A stretch of 60,724 bases of DNA from contig JAHFCH010000013.1 in NCBI GenBank assembly GCA_023249635.1, positions 1 to 60,724 of the forward strand. Direction: 5' to 3'. The number at the start of each line of letters is the position of its first letter. Position 1 is the stretch's first letter. This DNA is from Fibrobacterota bacterium. GTDB taxonomy: Bacteria > Fibrobacterota > Fibrobacteria > UBA11236. The notes beneath the pieces were generated by a model. It was given only the letters and a program-made list of their open reading frames with translations. It searched no databases and was not told where the DNA came from. Positions 8,598 to 17,875 of the stretch are shown in pieces. The position numbers and the translations under genes were made by a program.

Positions 8598-11335
8598 TTA
8601 CTATTAAAGGCGTTGCAGCAATTGCGCAAGAATCCGAACTTGGTGATCTGCGTGCCTACCGAAGGCCGGCCGCCGGTCTTGAGGTTGAGGTCGTAGTGGA
8701 AGACCGCCTTGAGTACGTAAGCTCCCGAGCCGACGAAATTGCCGGCATCGGTGCGACCGGTCCAGACGATGCGTTGCACGTACTTGGTCTGGTTGGGATC
8801 CTTGTTGGGATCTTCGACCTTATCCAATAGCTTCAAATCCGATTCCGCCACCTTGCCTTCGCCATGCGAGACGACCTGACCCAGATTGGTATAGATGGTG
8901 AAATCGTAGCGAACCGGTTGCTTGGTGATAACCGTAATGATGGACCCGGTGAATACGCCTTCTTGCTGGGCGGTGCACTTTTCGCATTTCCAGCTTTCCG
9001 TTCCGGGTACCGGATATCCTTTAGCGTCCACGGGAAAGAAGATAACCCCTTTGTCCGGGGACTCCGAGGCGCCCGCGGCCCTGGAGTTGGAGCCGTTGGA
9101 GAAGGTCACGTAGAATCCGGAAACGCTCTGGCTGGGTGCGGGACCGCCCATGGCGGTGTAAACGAGCGCCTTGGGAGCGATACCGGCCACGTCCCTGGTC
9201 TCACCGTTATTGTTGATGGACACCGAATCCCCCCCCACCGGCTTGAAGGAAGCCTCCTTCTTCACGTAGAACTCGAACTTGCGCGCATCCAGCTTGGTAA
9301 TGTGGTCGATGGGCAGATCCTTGCTGCTGAATACCACGGTATCCCGCTTGAAGATCAGCGGTTCCAGGAAAGGATCCGCCAGGTTTACCGGTTCGGAATA
9401 GGTCACCGTCACCTTCGGGACGCCCGTGGACTTGTCCGTCGCGACCGACGCATTCACGATCACGGGCGGCACGGAGTCATCCACCTTGAAAGCGCCGTCT
9501 ACCATGGGGATATCCAACTGCCGATACGTGCGGCCCGAGGAATCGGAATTTACCACCGAGGTCATTCCGAAGGGGAATGGGTTTTTCAGGGTCACCACCA
9601 GGCGCGTGCGATCGAAAGAATCCGGCCCGTTGGATGGGAACGCGATTTCCCCCGCGGTCAGGGTGGCCGTGCGTTCCGCCGAAACGCCAGCGGCATCCAC
9701 GATCTTGAAACCCAGCTTGTCCGGGACCGCCTTCAAGGCTTCCTGGTAATGGATGGTGACGGTTTCGATGCGGCCGTTGTTGTCCGTATCGCGATACTCG
9801 GCCTTGTCGAATTCCGGCCCGTACTTCATCTTTACGCGCGCGGTGACGCTGTCCTCGCGGATATACGGGTTCTTATAGGAAACGACCACGTATTCGCCGT
9901 GCTCGATCTGGATTTTCCCGTCCCCCTGCGCTTTTTGCAAGGTCTGGTGCTGGAAAACCTTCGAACCGCTCCAGGTGGAATCCTTTTTGTTGGCGGCGCT
10001 GTTATGGACGCTTTCCAAATCCTGCTGCGAGGTGACCGTGCTCTGGGTCTTGATGATGATGTCGAAGGAATCCAATTGGGCCGCGGTGGTCAAGACGTAA
10101 CGGGCGGCGGAATCGGCGATGGAAAAATAGCCGCCCGCGACATTCAGGGCTTCCGTCCCATTGCCGTAAAGGTTCAGCTTGGGATAGGCGCGGCAGGATT
10201 GTTCCAGGCCGGTGAAGTACGGGCCGGTGGCGGACCGTTCGATCTTGAAGTGTACGTCCTGGGTGGTGCCGCCGTAGCCGTACTCCGTCTTGAATACCAT
10301 TTCATTGACGCCCTTGACCAGTTCCAGGGGTCCGGGCATCAGCAAGGTGTAGGCGCCCGAGTCGGCCATGGGAATATGTTTGTCGGCTTCGATCTGGAAG
10401 GTCACCGGGGCGGTCAGGTTGCGCACCGTGGTCAAGGTGGGCGAGGCCCGGCGGAATAGCTTCTTGGCCAGATCGTTGGTCAGATAGCTGGCAAGCACGC
10501 TCACGTCGCTGATATGCAGGAAGTCGCCCTTGGTATGCGAAGCGATGTCCTGCATATCCTTGTAATTGTCCTTGTTGTCCCCGAGGAAAATGCAGTGTAC
10601 GGTCGGCAGGCTGTCCCAGAAGGTCGCGTATCCATGCGGGTCGCCATCCGGCTGGGTCGGGAAATTGGGGCGTCCGTCGGAAACGAAGATCACGAATTGC
10701 TCGCTCTTGGGTTTGTGCGACGTGGTCAGCAATTCCATCGCCGCCCGGAAGGCCGCGGTATAATTGGTCGAGCCGCGGGCTTCCATCACGATCGAGCCTT
10801 TGATGGATGCCAGGGTCGCGTCCGTCAGGGGCAACAGCTTTTCGGATTTGGCCTCGGCCTGCTGCGCGAAGGTCACCACGCCCACGTTGATGCCTTTTCC
10901 GCCTTTGACCACGGCGCTGTCCAGGAATGCTTGGAGCGCGGGCCCGCGTTGGCGATGGGGATCACCGCTGATGCAGCCGGGATCTTCCTTTTCGATGGCG
11001 GGGTTCTCGCACCAACGCGGAATGCCGTCGATGGTGGTCTCGCTGTCCATGGAACCGGTATTGTCCATGATGAGCACGATGTCCGGCGCCGTGGTGTAGT
11101 TGAAGGAGCTGTCGCAAATCAGGAATCCGTCCCGCTGCACGGCGGCGGCGTCGATGGGCACCTTGAGGGTGGTCCCTTCGAGCTTGGCTTTGTCCAGGCA
11201 ACGCATGGCCGGCTTCACTTCGCAGATGCGTCCCGCTTCACCTTGGGCCCATGCCTTGCCCCCAAGAGGGACCAGAAAGCTGAGGATGAAAAGGAGGTGA
11301 AAAAGGCGAAGTCGGGGAAAGACGGATACCGGCAT
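8585..11335 (-). CDS. Secreted von Willebrand factor A surface protein with FlgD-like C-terminus
   Basis: This is a 916-residue exported protein. The start at 11335 is chosen because AGGAG lies four bases upstream and the frame then opens with a signal peptide (PRLRLFHLLFILSFLVPLGG...AWA). A VWA domain occupies roughly residues 80-320. Its metal-ion site begins with DNTGSMDS, a later SDGRPNFP supplies the third loop, and metal-dependent adhesion or partner binding is the usual role. Beta-rich repeats follow, and the end carries a FlgD-Ig-like strand pair (WTGRTDAGNFVGSGAYVLKA) and a paired cysteine motif NCC. It forms an overlapping pair with the lipoprotein downstream. Likely a surface adhesin or a scaffold; the ligand is unknown. 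Confidence 0.8.
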   Translation of the reverse strand: MPVSVFPRLRLFHLLFILSFLVPLGGKAWAQGEAGRICEVKPAMRCLDKAKLEGTTLKVPIDAAAVQRDGFLICDSSFNYTTAPDIVLIMDNTGSMDSETTIDGIPRWCENPAIEKEDPGCISGDPHRQRGPALQAFLDSAVVKGGKGINVGVVTFAQQAEAKSEKLLPLTDATLASIKGSIVMEARGSTNYTAAFRAAMELLTTSHKPKSEQFVIFVSDGRPNFPTQPDGDPHGYATFWDSLPTVHCIFLGDNKDNYKDMQDIASHTKGDFLHISDVSVLASYLTNDLAKKLFRRASPTLTTVRNLTAPVTFQIEADKHIPMADSGAYTLLMPGPLELVKGVNEMVFKTEYGYGGTTQDVHFKIERSATGPYFTGLEQSCRAYPKLNLYGNGTEALNVAGGYFSIADSAARYVLTTAAQLDSFDIIIKTQSTVTSQQDLESVHNSAANKKDSTWSGSKVFQHQTLQKAQGDGKIQIEHGEYVVVSYKNPYIREDSVTARVKMKYGPEFDKAEYRDTDNNGRIETVTIHYQEALKAVPDKLGFKIVDAAGVSAERTATLTAGEIAFPSNGPDSFDRTRLVVTLKNPFPFGMTSVVNSDSSGRTYRQLDIPMVDGAFKVDDSVPPVIVNASVATDKSTGVPKVTVTYSEPVNLADPFLEPLIFKRDTVVFSSKDLPIDHITKLDARKFEFYVKKEASFKPVGGDSVSINNNGETRDVAGIAPKALVYTAMGGPAPSQSVSGFYVTFSNGSNSRAAGASESPDKGVIFFPVDAKGYPVPGTESWKCEKCTAQQEGVFTGSIITVITKQPVRYDFTIYTNLGQVVSHGEGKVAESDLKLLDKVEDPNKDPNQTKYVQRIVWTGRTDAGNFVGSGAYVLKAVFHYDLNLKTGGRPSVGTQITKFGFLRNCCNAFNSKWYY

Positions 11336-11570
11336 TTTGCTCCTAAAGCTTTTCCATAACTTACCTGGCCCGGTTCCGCGCATTTTCCGGCCCTTTCAGA
11401 TGGAAGCGGAACCCCAGGTTCCGACCCCGCCAGTGTACCATCAAGTACGGAAAACCGCCAATCCGGGGCGATTTGACCCGCTCTCTACCTCGGCTCCCTG
11501 ATCGAAAATACCCTTCTTGGACCGGGACGGGTTAGATTACGGTCTGGTGGACAACGAAAAGGATCAAACT

Positions 11571-11924
11571 ATGGGTTTGGGAATCACACGGGGTATCATC
11601 AAGTTCGGCGCGGTACTCACGGCAGCAGGTTTGATCGGTTGCCTGGCGCCCACCGGAAGCGCGGGCTCGGGAAGCGAAAGCGCCCTTACCGCCGGTCAGA
11701 AGGCCAACAATGCCAATAACGGAGTGGGCAAGATCTCGGTCTGCCATACTCCTCCGGGCAATCCGGCAAACTGGCATACCATCAGCATCGGCGATCCCGC
11801 CTATCAGGCGCACCTGGACCATGGGGATCCGCCCGGCGCCTGCGGCGAAGGCGGCGGGAATAATACCGGCACGAACACAAACACGGGCACGAACAATCCG
11901 GAAATGTCCACCGGCACCAACTGA
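11571..11924 (+). CDS. Small lipoprotein with CHxPPGNP...AHLxHGD motif
   Basis: The frame from ATG 11571 (AAAGGA upstream) encodes 117 residues. The signal peptide ends in a lipobox-like LIGC. The mature part holds a single compact motif: VCHTPPGNPANWHTISIG, then AYQAHLDHGD and GAC. This conserved arrangement of Cys, His and Pro residues recurs in extracellular proteins of diverse bacteria, sometimes in multiple copies. Its role is not established to my knowledge; two Cys and several His suggest metal binding or a disulfide. The tail is low complexity (TGTNTNTGTNN), probably a flexible spacer. The gene stands alone and ends at a strong terminator. Confidence 0.7.
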   Translation: MGLGITRGIIKFGAVLTAAGLIGCLAPTGSAGSGSESALTAGQKANNANNGVGKISVCHTPPGNPANWHTISIGDPAYQAHLDHGDPPGACGEGGGNNTGTNTNTGTNNPEMSTGTN

Positions 11925-11946
11925 TCCGCCTTTAAAATCCTGAATG

Positions 11947-11978
11947 TAAAAAGCGGCGGTCTTGGGACCGCCGCTTTT
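11947..11978. terminator. Bidirectional intrinsic terminator
   Basis: The perfect stem GCGGCGGTC / GACCGCCGC (11953-11961 and 11966-11974) has a TTGG loop and is flanked by AAAA on the left and TTTT on the right. It lies between the convergent lipoprotein gene and acyltransferase gene and can serve both. Confidence 0.92.
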
Positions 11979-12010
11979 CGATTTCCGCCGTTCCTGTTTG
12001 TTTTCCGCCG

Positions 12011-13324
12011 TTAGGCGGAGGAGTGCTCGGAGGAGAGATCCATGCGCCTGGACATGGATGGCTCCTGTCCGGGCATAGGCCTGGATGCCATAGAGCTTCC
12101 GCCCAATCCGGAACGCCGCACCCGGAAGAGGCTCGCGCCCGGAACTTCTGACCAATTCACCAGGGGCTTTTTCGGCAGCCCGAGGTAGAAGCGCAGCCGT
12201 GGGAAATCCTCCAGCAACCACTGGGAGAACCAGGCCAGCAGGTACGAGCCCGCCACCACCAGCAGGATGCGATTGATGTAGTCGAAAAGGGTCACCTCCC
12301 ACATGAGGTAATCGACCACGCGCAACACGTGGGTATGCGCCAGGTATACGAAGAACGTGAACGGGGCCACGTGGGTGAAGAGGAATTTCCAGGCCGGATT
12401 CGTATACACCCGCGCCGCGATGGCGGCCTTGTGCCTCATGAACAGCATCAACGAGGCCATGCAATAGAGCACCACGGCCCAGCGGTTGAAATGATCGGTA
12501 TCGGACAGGATTTTCTGGTTCCAGATGTTCGATAGGAATTCGAAGTTGAGCAGGAGCGCGGTAAGGCCCCAGAAGCCGAGCAGCCTGCGATTGCTCCAAC
12601 GCCCGACCATGGCCGCCAGGAATTCCCGGTTCCATGCCGCGTAAATGCCCGCGAAGCAATAGAACCAGTGGAAAACGAGCAGGTTGGCGTGGATTTTCGG
12701 CAGCTCCAGGCCCATCAGTTCCAGGTAGGTTTCCACCGGGGACATGAAGGCCAGGTGCAGCAGCAGGAACAGCCCCATGAACGCGCGCGAGCGTCCCAGC
12801 TTGTACAGGAACGGATAGACCAGGTAGAACTGGAAGATGACGATCACGAAATAGTACTGGTAGTCGAACCCATCCAGGAACAGGAAGCGCAGCAAGGTCT
12901 TGGCAGACCCGCCCGGGTCCTGCGTCCAGGGCATGCCCAGCAGGAATTCCTGGTGTCGGAAGGCGGTGAACAAGGACCAGAGCAAGAAGGGCGCAAGGAT
13001 CTTGGCGAGGCGGTAGCGGTAGTACTCCCAGATGCGGATTTGCTTTCCCTGGAATTGCAGGGTCAAGCCGAAGCCGGAGAGGAAGAAGAACAACGGTACG
13101 GTGAAGCGCGTGAACTGATCCAGGATGGTGGAGAAATATGCGAGCGAGAGGAAATCCCGGGTCACGTAGAAATCCTCGACCCAGAAATGGACGCAATGCG
13201 CCACCACCACGGAGACGCTGGCGAGCACGCGCAGGAATTCTCCGTCCTTTTTGGTCAGGAGGAATGCGGACGCAGGATTTGAAGACTGGATAACGCCCCC
13301 GAAAAACTGAAAACTAGATCCCAC
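12011..13324 (-). CDS. Acyltransferase-3 family membrane protein (OafA/WecH-like)
   Basis: This 437-residue polytopic membrane protein has about ten hydrophobic helices. The N-terminal FLRVLASVSVVVAHCVHFW carries the buried catalytic-type histidine region of acyltransferase-3 enzymes, and TVPLFFFLSGFGLTLQF is the next family signature. Such enzymes transfer acetyl or other acyl groups to cell-surface sugars such as O-antigen, exopolysaccharide or peptidoglycan. A Met/Ser-rich cytoplasmic tail of about 50 residues follows the last helix. The acceptor cannot be told from sequence. It sits between exported-protein genes, fitting an envelope role. Confidence 0.85.
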   Translation of the reverse strand: MGSSFQFFGGVIQSSNPASAFLLTKKDGEFLRVLASVSVVVAHCVHFWVEDFYVTRDFLSLAYFSTILDQFTRFTVPLFFFLSGFGLTLQFQGKQIRIWEYYRYRLAKILAPFLLWSLFTAFRHQEFLLGMPWTQDPGGSAKTLLRFLFLDGFDYQYYFVIVIFQFYLVYPFLYKLGRSRAFMGLFLLLHLAFMSPVETYLELMGLELPKIHANLLVFHWFYCFAGIYAAWNREFLAAMVGRWSNRRLLGFWGLTALLLNFEFLSNIWNQKILSDTDHFNRWAVVLYCMASLMLFMRHKAAIAARVYTNPAWKFLFTHVAPFTFFVYLAHTHVLRVVDYLMWEVTLFDYINRILLVVAGSYLLAWFSQWLLEDFPRLRFYLGLPKKPLVNWSEVPGASLFRVRRSGLGGSSMASRPMPGQEPSMSRRMDLSSEHSSA

Positions 13325-13381
13325 CCAGGCATTTGTAAAATACCGCAGGACCCGCGATCGCGCTGGGGCTTGGGCTCCCGG

Positions 13382-15796
13382 TTACCGGGCGGATGCGAGG
13401 GGAATCCCGTCGGCGCGAATCCGCCAATGCCGGAACCCCTCCGGAGAATCCGCGAATTCCGCGGGAGCGGGCGCGAGGCCGGGCGCGTCCAACCAGGCGC
13501 GTTTGAGGAGTTTCACCCTGCCTGCCGCATCGGTCGCGGATATTTCCATCAGATGTCTTCCGGTATTGAGGCGCGCGGGAAGCGCGAAGGCCTGGCCCGC
13601 CACCGTCCAGCGTCCGCCGCCCGGAAGTCCGATGCCCGCGAGGGCCACCGGCAAAGGCGGTTGCACCGTGAAGCTGATTACCTTGCGAAGCACGGTAGGG
13701 CCGGATGCGAAGATCCGGACGGAATAGTTCCCGGCCTGACTGGGATTGGGAGTCCAGGTGAGTTTACCGGCGCCGTCGATGCCGGCCCCCTTCGGCAAAC
13801 CGGTTTCGGTGAGCACGTAGTTGGCCGCGGGAGGAGGGCTGAGCACCAACGAGTAGTCCACCTGTTCCCCGCCCTTCCAGGTTACCGCGGTGGAATCGAG
13901 TACGTGGAAATCGGGCAAGGTCGAGAGATAGAACTGCAGGCCCTTATAGGCGTCCAGGCGCCCGCCCGTGGTCATCTTGTTGGTGAAGGCCGATTCGGCA
14001 ACCACACCGGTAAGCGCGCGGGACCGGTTCCAGGCCAAGCCCATGCGATCGCAAGCCAATCGCTGCAGGGCCACGTAGGCGGTCACGTGGGGAGCGGCCA
14101 GCGAAGTGCCCGCGACCACGGAATAGACGGGCTCCGCGGGGGGAACGGGATTGGGAACGAGCACGCGGATATCGTCGATCTTCAACACCCGTTTCGACGG
14201 GGAAAAACGCGACGCCAAGGAGGTGCGGATGCGTAAACGCACTTTGGAAAGTTCCACGTCCTGCAGCCCATACGATTGGGTATTGAGAGGACTGACCTTT
14301 CCCCCCATAACGGCGATTTCGGTCCAGGTTGCGGAGCCGATTTTGTTGCCTTCGATGAGCACGGCATCGGAAGCATTCGCCGAGTCGAAATCGATCCGGA
14401 ACTGCAGGGAAGCCCCCTGGATACCGGTGAGATCGAGGGTATCCAGCATGGTCGCGGTCACGTTGTTGCCCGCCTTCCATACCAGGGATTGCGCGCCTGC
14501 CACCGGCTGGTTCTGGCCCAGGGCCCAGCCGCCTACCGTGGTATCCCATGCCAGCGCGGGCTTTTCGAAATCCTCATTCCATTTCTGGATCGGATCCGCC
14601 ACTCCGCACACCAGGATCAATTCCCCGGGAGCGGCCAGATGCACCGCGGTCTTGCCGAAATTGGAGAAGGGGCTCAGCAGGCCCTGATGGTCATGGGCCG
14701 CGACCACGAGCATGTTGTCGTAGGTATAGGAGGCGGGATAGGCAGGCGTAACGTTGATGTCGAGGCCGTCGTTGCCCGCGGCCACCACGATGGGGACTCC
14801 CGCGTCGTGGGCAGTCTGGAAGGCCGATCGCATGGAGAGGTTGTCCCCATCGCCGCCGATGCTGAAATTGATCACCTTGGCCCCGTTGCGCACGGCATAG
14901 AGGATGCCCTTGGCGATATCGGCCTGGTCCCCGTGCCCGCTGGCATCCAGCACGCGCACCGGCATGATCTTCCCCTGGGCCAGGATGCCCGCCACGCCGA
15001 TTTGGTTGTCGAACCCGGCCGCGATCACGGAGCTCACGAAGGTGCCGTGGCCGTGACGGTCCTGGGGCAGGTTATCGTTTTCCACGAAGTCCCATCCCAG
15101 GGAATCGTCCACGTAGCCATTACCGTCGTCGTCGAAGCCCGGCTTCCCGCCCGCCTCGCCTTTGTTGATCCAATTGCGGCCCTTGAGATCGGGATGATTG
15201 AAATCGAAGCCGGCGTCCACCACGGCCACCACCAAGCTGTCGCTGCCGGAAAACTTGTCCCATACCTTTTCGATATCGATGTCCACGCCCACCTTGCCCG
15301 GTCTACCGGCGATGGTAACCCCGGCGTTGTGCAGGGCCCATTGCGGCGAGTTCACCAACCACTCGTCATCGGGCAGGTAATCGCCGTGCGCCGAGCCCGA
15401 GGGCTGAAAAGCGATGCCATGGTTGCGCAACAGGAAATCGGCGAGCTTGCCGCCGAGGGTTCCTCCCGAGGGCGCGATTTGCCCCGCGGCAAGATCCTGC
15501 AGCAAGTCATAGGAAATGCGCAGACGATCGCCTTGCAGTTCCCAGTGCCGCGTCGAATCCATTCGCAGTCCCGAAACCAGGCTGCGGAAGGCGCGCATTT
15601 GCCCCTCGCTGCCGATGGAAAACCGGGCAGGCAGAAAGCGGGAAGAGGCGGCGGGATCGGGGGCAGGCCGAAGGTGCCGCGTCCAAGGTCCGGGAGCGGC
15701 CGCAACGGGTACGCCCTGCGCCGCAAAGGCGATGGAGACCATGGCCGCTACAGCCGCCACGGCCATTACGCGTGGAAATGATCGGGACCGATGCAT
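13382..15796 (-). CDS. Secreted subtilisin-like serine protease (S8) with an inserted beta-sandwich domain
   Basis: This 804-residue exported protease starts at the ATG at 15796, which places a signal peptide (FPRVMAVAAVAAMVSIAFA) at the N-terminus. A TTG-initiated extension is less likely. A propeptide-like region precedes the catalytic domain. The triad is visible: Asp in VVDAGFDFNHPDL, His in DRHGHGTFVSS and Ser in VAGTSLAAPHV, with the oxyanion Asn in VVAAGNDG. Between the oxyanion block and the serine block about 150 residues are inserted (from QKWNEDFEKPALAW to KIDDIRVLV), resembling a jelly-roll carbohydrate- or protein-binding domain. Ig-like strands follow the Ser. The catalytic call is firm; the target is unknown. 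Confidence 0.92.
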   Translation of the reverse strand: MHRSRSFPRVMAVAAVAAMVSIAFAAQGVPVAAAPGPWTRHLRPAPDPAASSRFLPARFSIGSEGQMRAFRSLVSGLRMDSTRHWELQGDRLRISYDLLQDLAAGQIAPSGGTLGGKLADFLLRNHGIAFQPSGSAHGDYLPDDEWLVNSPQWALHNAGVTIAGRPGKVGVDIDIEKVWDKFSGSDSLVVAVVDAGFDFNHPDLKGRNWINKGEAGGKPGFDDDGNGYVDDSLGWDFVENDNLPQDRHGHGTFVSSVIAAGFDNQIGVAGILAQGKIMPVRVLDASGHGDQADIAKGILYAVRNGAKVINFSIGGDGDNLSMRSAFQTAHDAGVPIVVAAGNDGLDINVTPAYPASYTYDNMLVVAAHDHQGLLSPFSNFGKTAVHLAAPGELILVCGVADPIQKWNEDFEKPALAWDTTVGGWALGQNQPVAGAQSLVWKAGNNVTATMLDTLDLTGIQGASLQFRIDFDSANASDAVLIEGNKIGSATWTEIAVMGGKVSPLNTQSYGLQDVELSKVRLRIRTSLASRFSPSKRVLKIDDIRVLVPNPVPPAEPVYSVVAGTSLAAPHVTAYVALQRLACDRMGLAWNRSRALTGVVAESAFTNKMTTGGRLDAYKGLQFYLSTLPDFHVLDSTAVTWKGGEQVDYSLVLSPPPAANYVLTETGLPKGAGIDGAGKLTWTPNPSQAGNYSVRIFASGPTVLRKVISFTVQPPLPVALAGIGLPGGGRWTVAGQAFALPARLNTGRHLMEISATDAAGRVKLLKRAWLDAPGLAPAPAEFADSPEGFRHWRIRADGIPLASAR

Positions 15797-15911
15797 GTGA
15801 ATATTATATCGGGCGGACTCGTGGTTCGCCCCCCTCCAAAACCCCCAAAAAGAAATACGCAATCCCGGGGCCCGCGACCACGGAGAGGAATTTACGTCTG
15901 TGGGGCCGCTT

Positions 15912-17684
15912 TCAGCGGGAAAGCGCGGCAGAAGCCGCAGGGCCTATCCAGGCGGCAGGGAGCAGTTGGTGGACCCCGTGGAATACCCGCAGGCTCTCAT
16001 GGGTGGAAAGCTTGATGAGGAAGATGTCCGGCTGGGTGGGCTTGGGCGCCGAGGGTACGGATTTGTCCCCGTCGGGATCACGGTTGGTCGCCACCACGAA
16101 GTCGGCCAGGTTGCTCCATTCCGGATCGTCCCAGGAATTCTCTGCCGCCAGTTCCGCAGCGGGGGTATCGACGAAATCGGTGATCCGGCCCGCCGCGTCC
16201 GAATCGAAATCCCCGATCAGAATCATGCGGTGCTGGGCATAAAGCTTGGGGCTGACGATGTTGGCATAGGAAGGTTCGTCCGGCACGCCGAAGTCGAGGA
16301 AAAGCATGCGTCCGCCATGGGCGGCATCGGCGGAAATGGAACCGTTACAGGCTTGCAGGGAATCGGTATTGGATCCATCGGCGGCTTTCGGATGGCCGGG
16401 GTAGACGTGCAGGGAATGGCGCACGCCGGAATTGCGATCCAGCATCAGCGCGTACTGGTAGGCCGTAGCGAGGTAGCGGCCATCCCTGGAAAGACCGGCA
16501 TTGTAGCCGCCCTTAGTCAGGGTTTCCGGCGACCCCGCCAACGCGCCGCCCGCGACCCTCTGCCGTAACGTGGCCGCCGCGGAATCGGCCCAGGCATCCG
16601 CCAGCCCCGAGGTGCTCCACACCAGGGAAGTGTCCTTGCCATCGGTCCACCAGCGGGGATTGGTGGCGGGATAGGCCGGCCCGTCGACCCGCGCCCCGCC
16701 CAATGGCTGCAGATAGATGCGGCTGTCCTTGGTCGTTACGTTCTCGAATCCGGTCTCATAAGCCAAGGTACGCCCATCGGGAGACCAGGACGGCACATTG
16801 GCGCCATAAGGAGAAGCGGCGGGACCGCGTGAATCGGCATACGCATGCTGCGGCAAGGTATCCCCGGCCATCTCCGCGAAGTCGACATGGTGCAGCAGGT
16901 ACTTGCGCGAGCCCGTCGCCTCGGGTTTTACGTAGGCGATGCGGAAGGTATTCCCCGCCCCGATGAAATCCTGGATTCGTTCCTTAAGGCTCGCCGCCGC
17001 CGGCAGCAAGGCCAGCATCAGGTTGTTCTGGGTGGGACCGGACTGAAGGAAGCGCTTGGGGAGGAATCCCGTCGCTCCGGCTTCCAGCAGGTATCCACCC
17101 GCGGCGGTCTTGGCCGCAACCCCGCCGCGCGCAATGCGGGTCGCCTGCCCGCCGGGTCCACCCAGCAATTCGCCTTGGATGCCGTTGCCGCTCCGGACAT
17201 ACCGAAAGCTGGTCATCTCCCCGCCCGAAAGTATGCGCAACCATGCGATGCGGGCCGGGCCTCCCGCTTTCCCGAGATTCACCCGTTGTGTTCCTTCGCC
17301 TGCCTGCAGAAGCTTCCGGTGACCCAGGGGATCGAGGGCTTCCACCTCCACATGGCCTGTGGCTTCCACCGTCAGGGTCCCATTGCGGAAGCCGATCCAT
17401 CCCCGCCCCGGGAGCGGCGCTCGTCGGATAATACCGATGGCGACGGTTCCCTTGAGGGTGAACTTCCCGTCGGCGTCGCTGGTCGCCGTCAAAGTGCTTT
17501 CGAGCAGCTTCACCGTCGCCCCCGCCACCCCCATCCCCTTCCCATCGACCACCATCCCCTGGAAATCGACCTCGGTCGCAGCGGATTCCGCTTGGTAGGC
17601 GAAAGCGCCCAAGGCCAGCAGCAGCAGGGGGATACGGAGGCGTTTTTGGAGCCGGATCGGGGAAAACGTCGGAACCTTGAGCAT
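15912..17684 (-). CDS. Secreted protein: carboxypeptidase-regulatory-like domain plus PD40 beta-propeller
   Basis: This is a 590-residue protein with a signal peptide (LRIPLLLLALGAFAYQAESA). Residues about 35-110 form a carboxypeptidase regulatory-like (CarboxypepD_reg) beta-sandwich: FQGMVVDGKGMGVAGATVKL then SDADGKFTLKG. The larger C-terminal half contains TolB/PD40-type propeller blades, such as PSWSPDGRTLAYET and GLSRDGRYLATAY. These read as an extracellular or periplasmic binding scaffold rather than an enzyme. The gene follows the intergenic region that also serves a divergent lipoprotein gene. The ligand is unknown. Confidence 0.75.
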   Translation of the reverse strand: MLKVPTFSPIRLQKRLRIPLLLLALGAFAYQAESAATEVDFQGMVVDGKGMGVAGATVKLLESTLTATSDADGKFTLKGTVAIGIIRRAPLPGRGWIGFRNGTLTVEATGHVEVEALDPLGHRKLLQAGEGTQRVNLGKAGGPARIAWLRILSGGEMTSFRYVRSGNGIQGELLGGPGGQATRIARGGVAAKTAAGGYLLEAGATGFLPKRFLQSGPTQNNLMLALLPAAASLKERIQDFIGAGNTFRIAYVKPEATGSRKYLLHHVDFAEMAGDTLPQHAYADSRGPAASPYGANVPSWSPDGRTLAYETGFENVTTKDSRIYLQPLGGARVDGPAYPATNPRWWTDGKDTSLVWSTSGLADAWADSAAATLRQRVAGGALAGSPETLTKGGYNAGLSRDGRYLATAYQYALMLDRNSGVRHSLHVYPGHPKAADGSNTDSLQACNGSISADAAHGGRMLFLDFGVPDEPSYANIVSPKLYAQHRMILIGDFDSDAAGRITDFVDTPAAELAAENSWDDPEWSNLADFVVATNRDPDGDKSVPSAPKPTQPDIFLIKLSTHESLRVFHGVHQLLPAAWIGPAASAALSR

Positions 17685-17755
17685 GACACAAATTTAGGCA
17701 ATTTCGGAACTTGGGTGTAGTCACCCAAAGCTCAACGGGAAAACGCCTGCCCGAC

Positions 17756-17784
17756 TTGAACCGATCCGGAAATCGGGCTAATAT
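17756..17784 (+). promoter_or_regulatory. Sigma-70-type promoter for the two-repeat lipoprotein gene
   Basis: TTGAAC (17756-17761), 17 bases, then TAATAT (17779-17784) is close to the housekeeping consensus with ideal spacing. It reads toward the lipoprotein gene at 17876, leaving a leader of about 85 bases. A perfect hairpin TTGGGTG/CACCCAA at 17711-17728 lies just upstream and could be an operator or a terminator remnant. Confidence 0.75.
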
Positions 17785-17875
17785 GCCGCCCGCTAAAAGT
17801 GTAATGAGACTATATTATCAGCGAAATCCGGTCATTTTACCGCATAGACCGAGGGTGGGAAGGGGTTCCTAAAGT

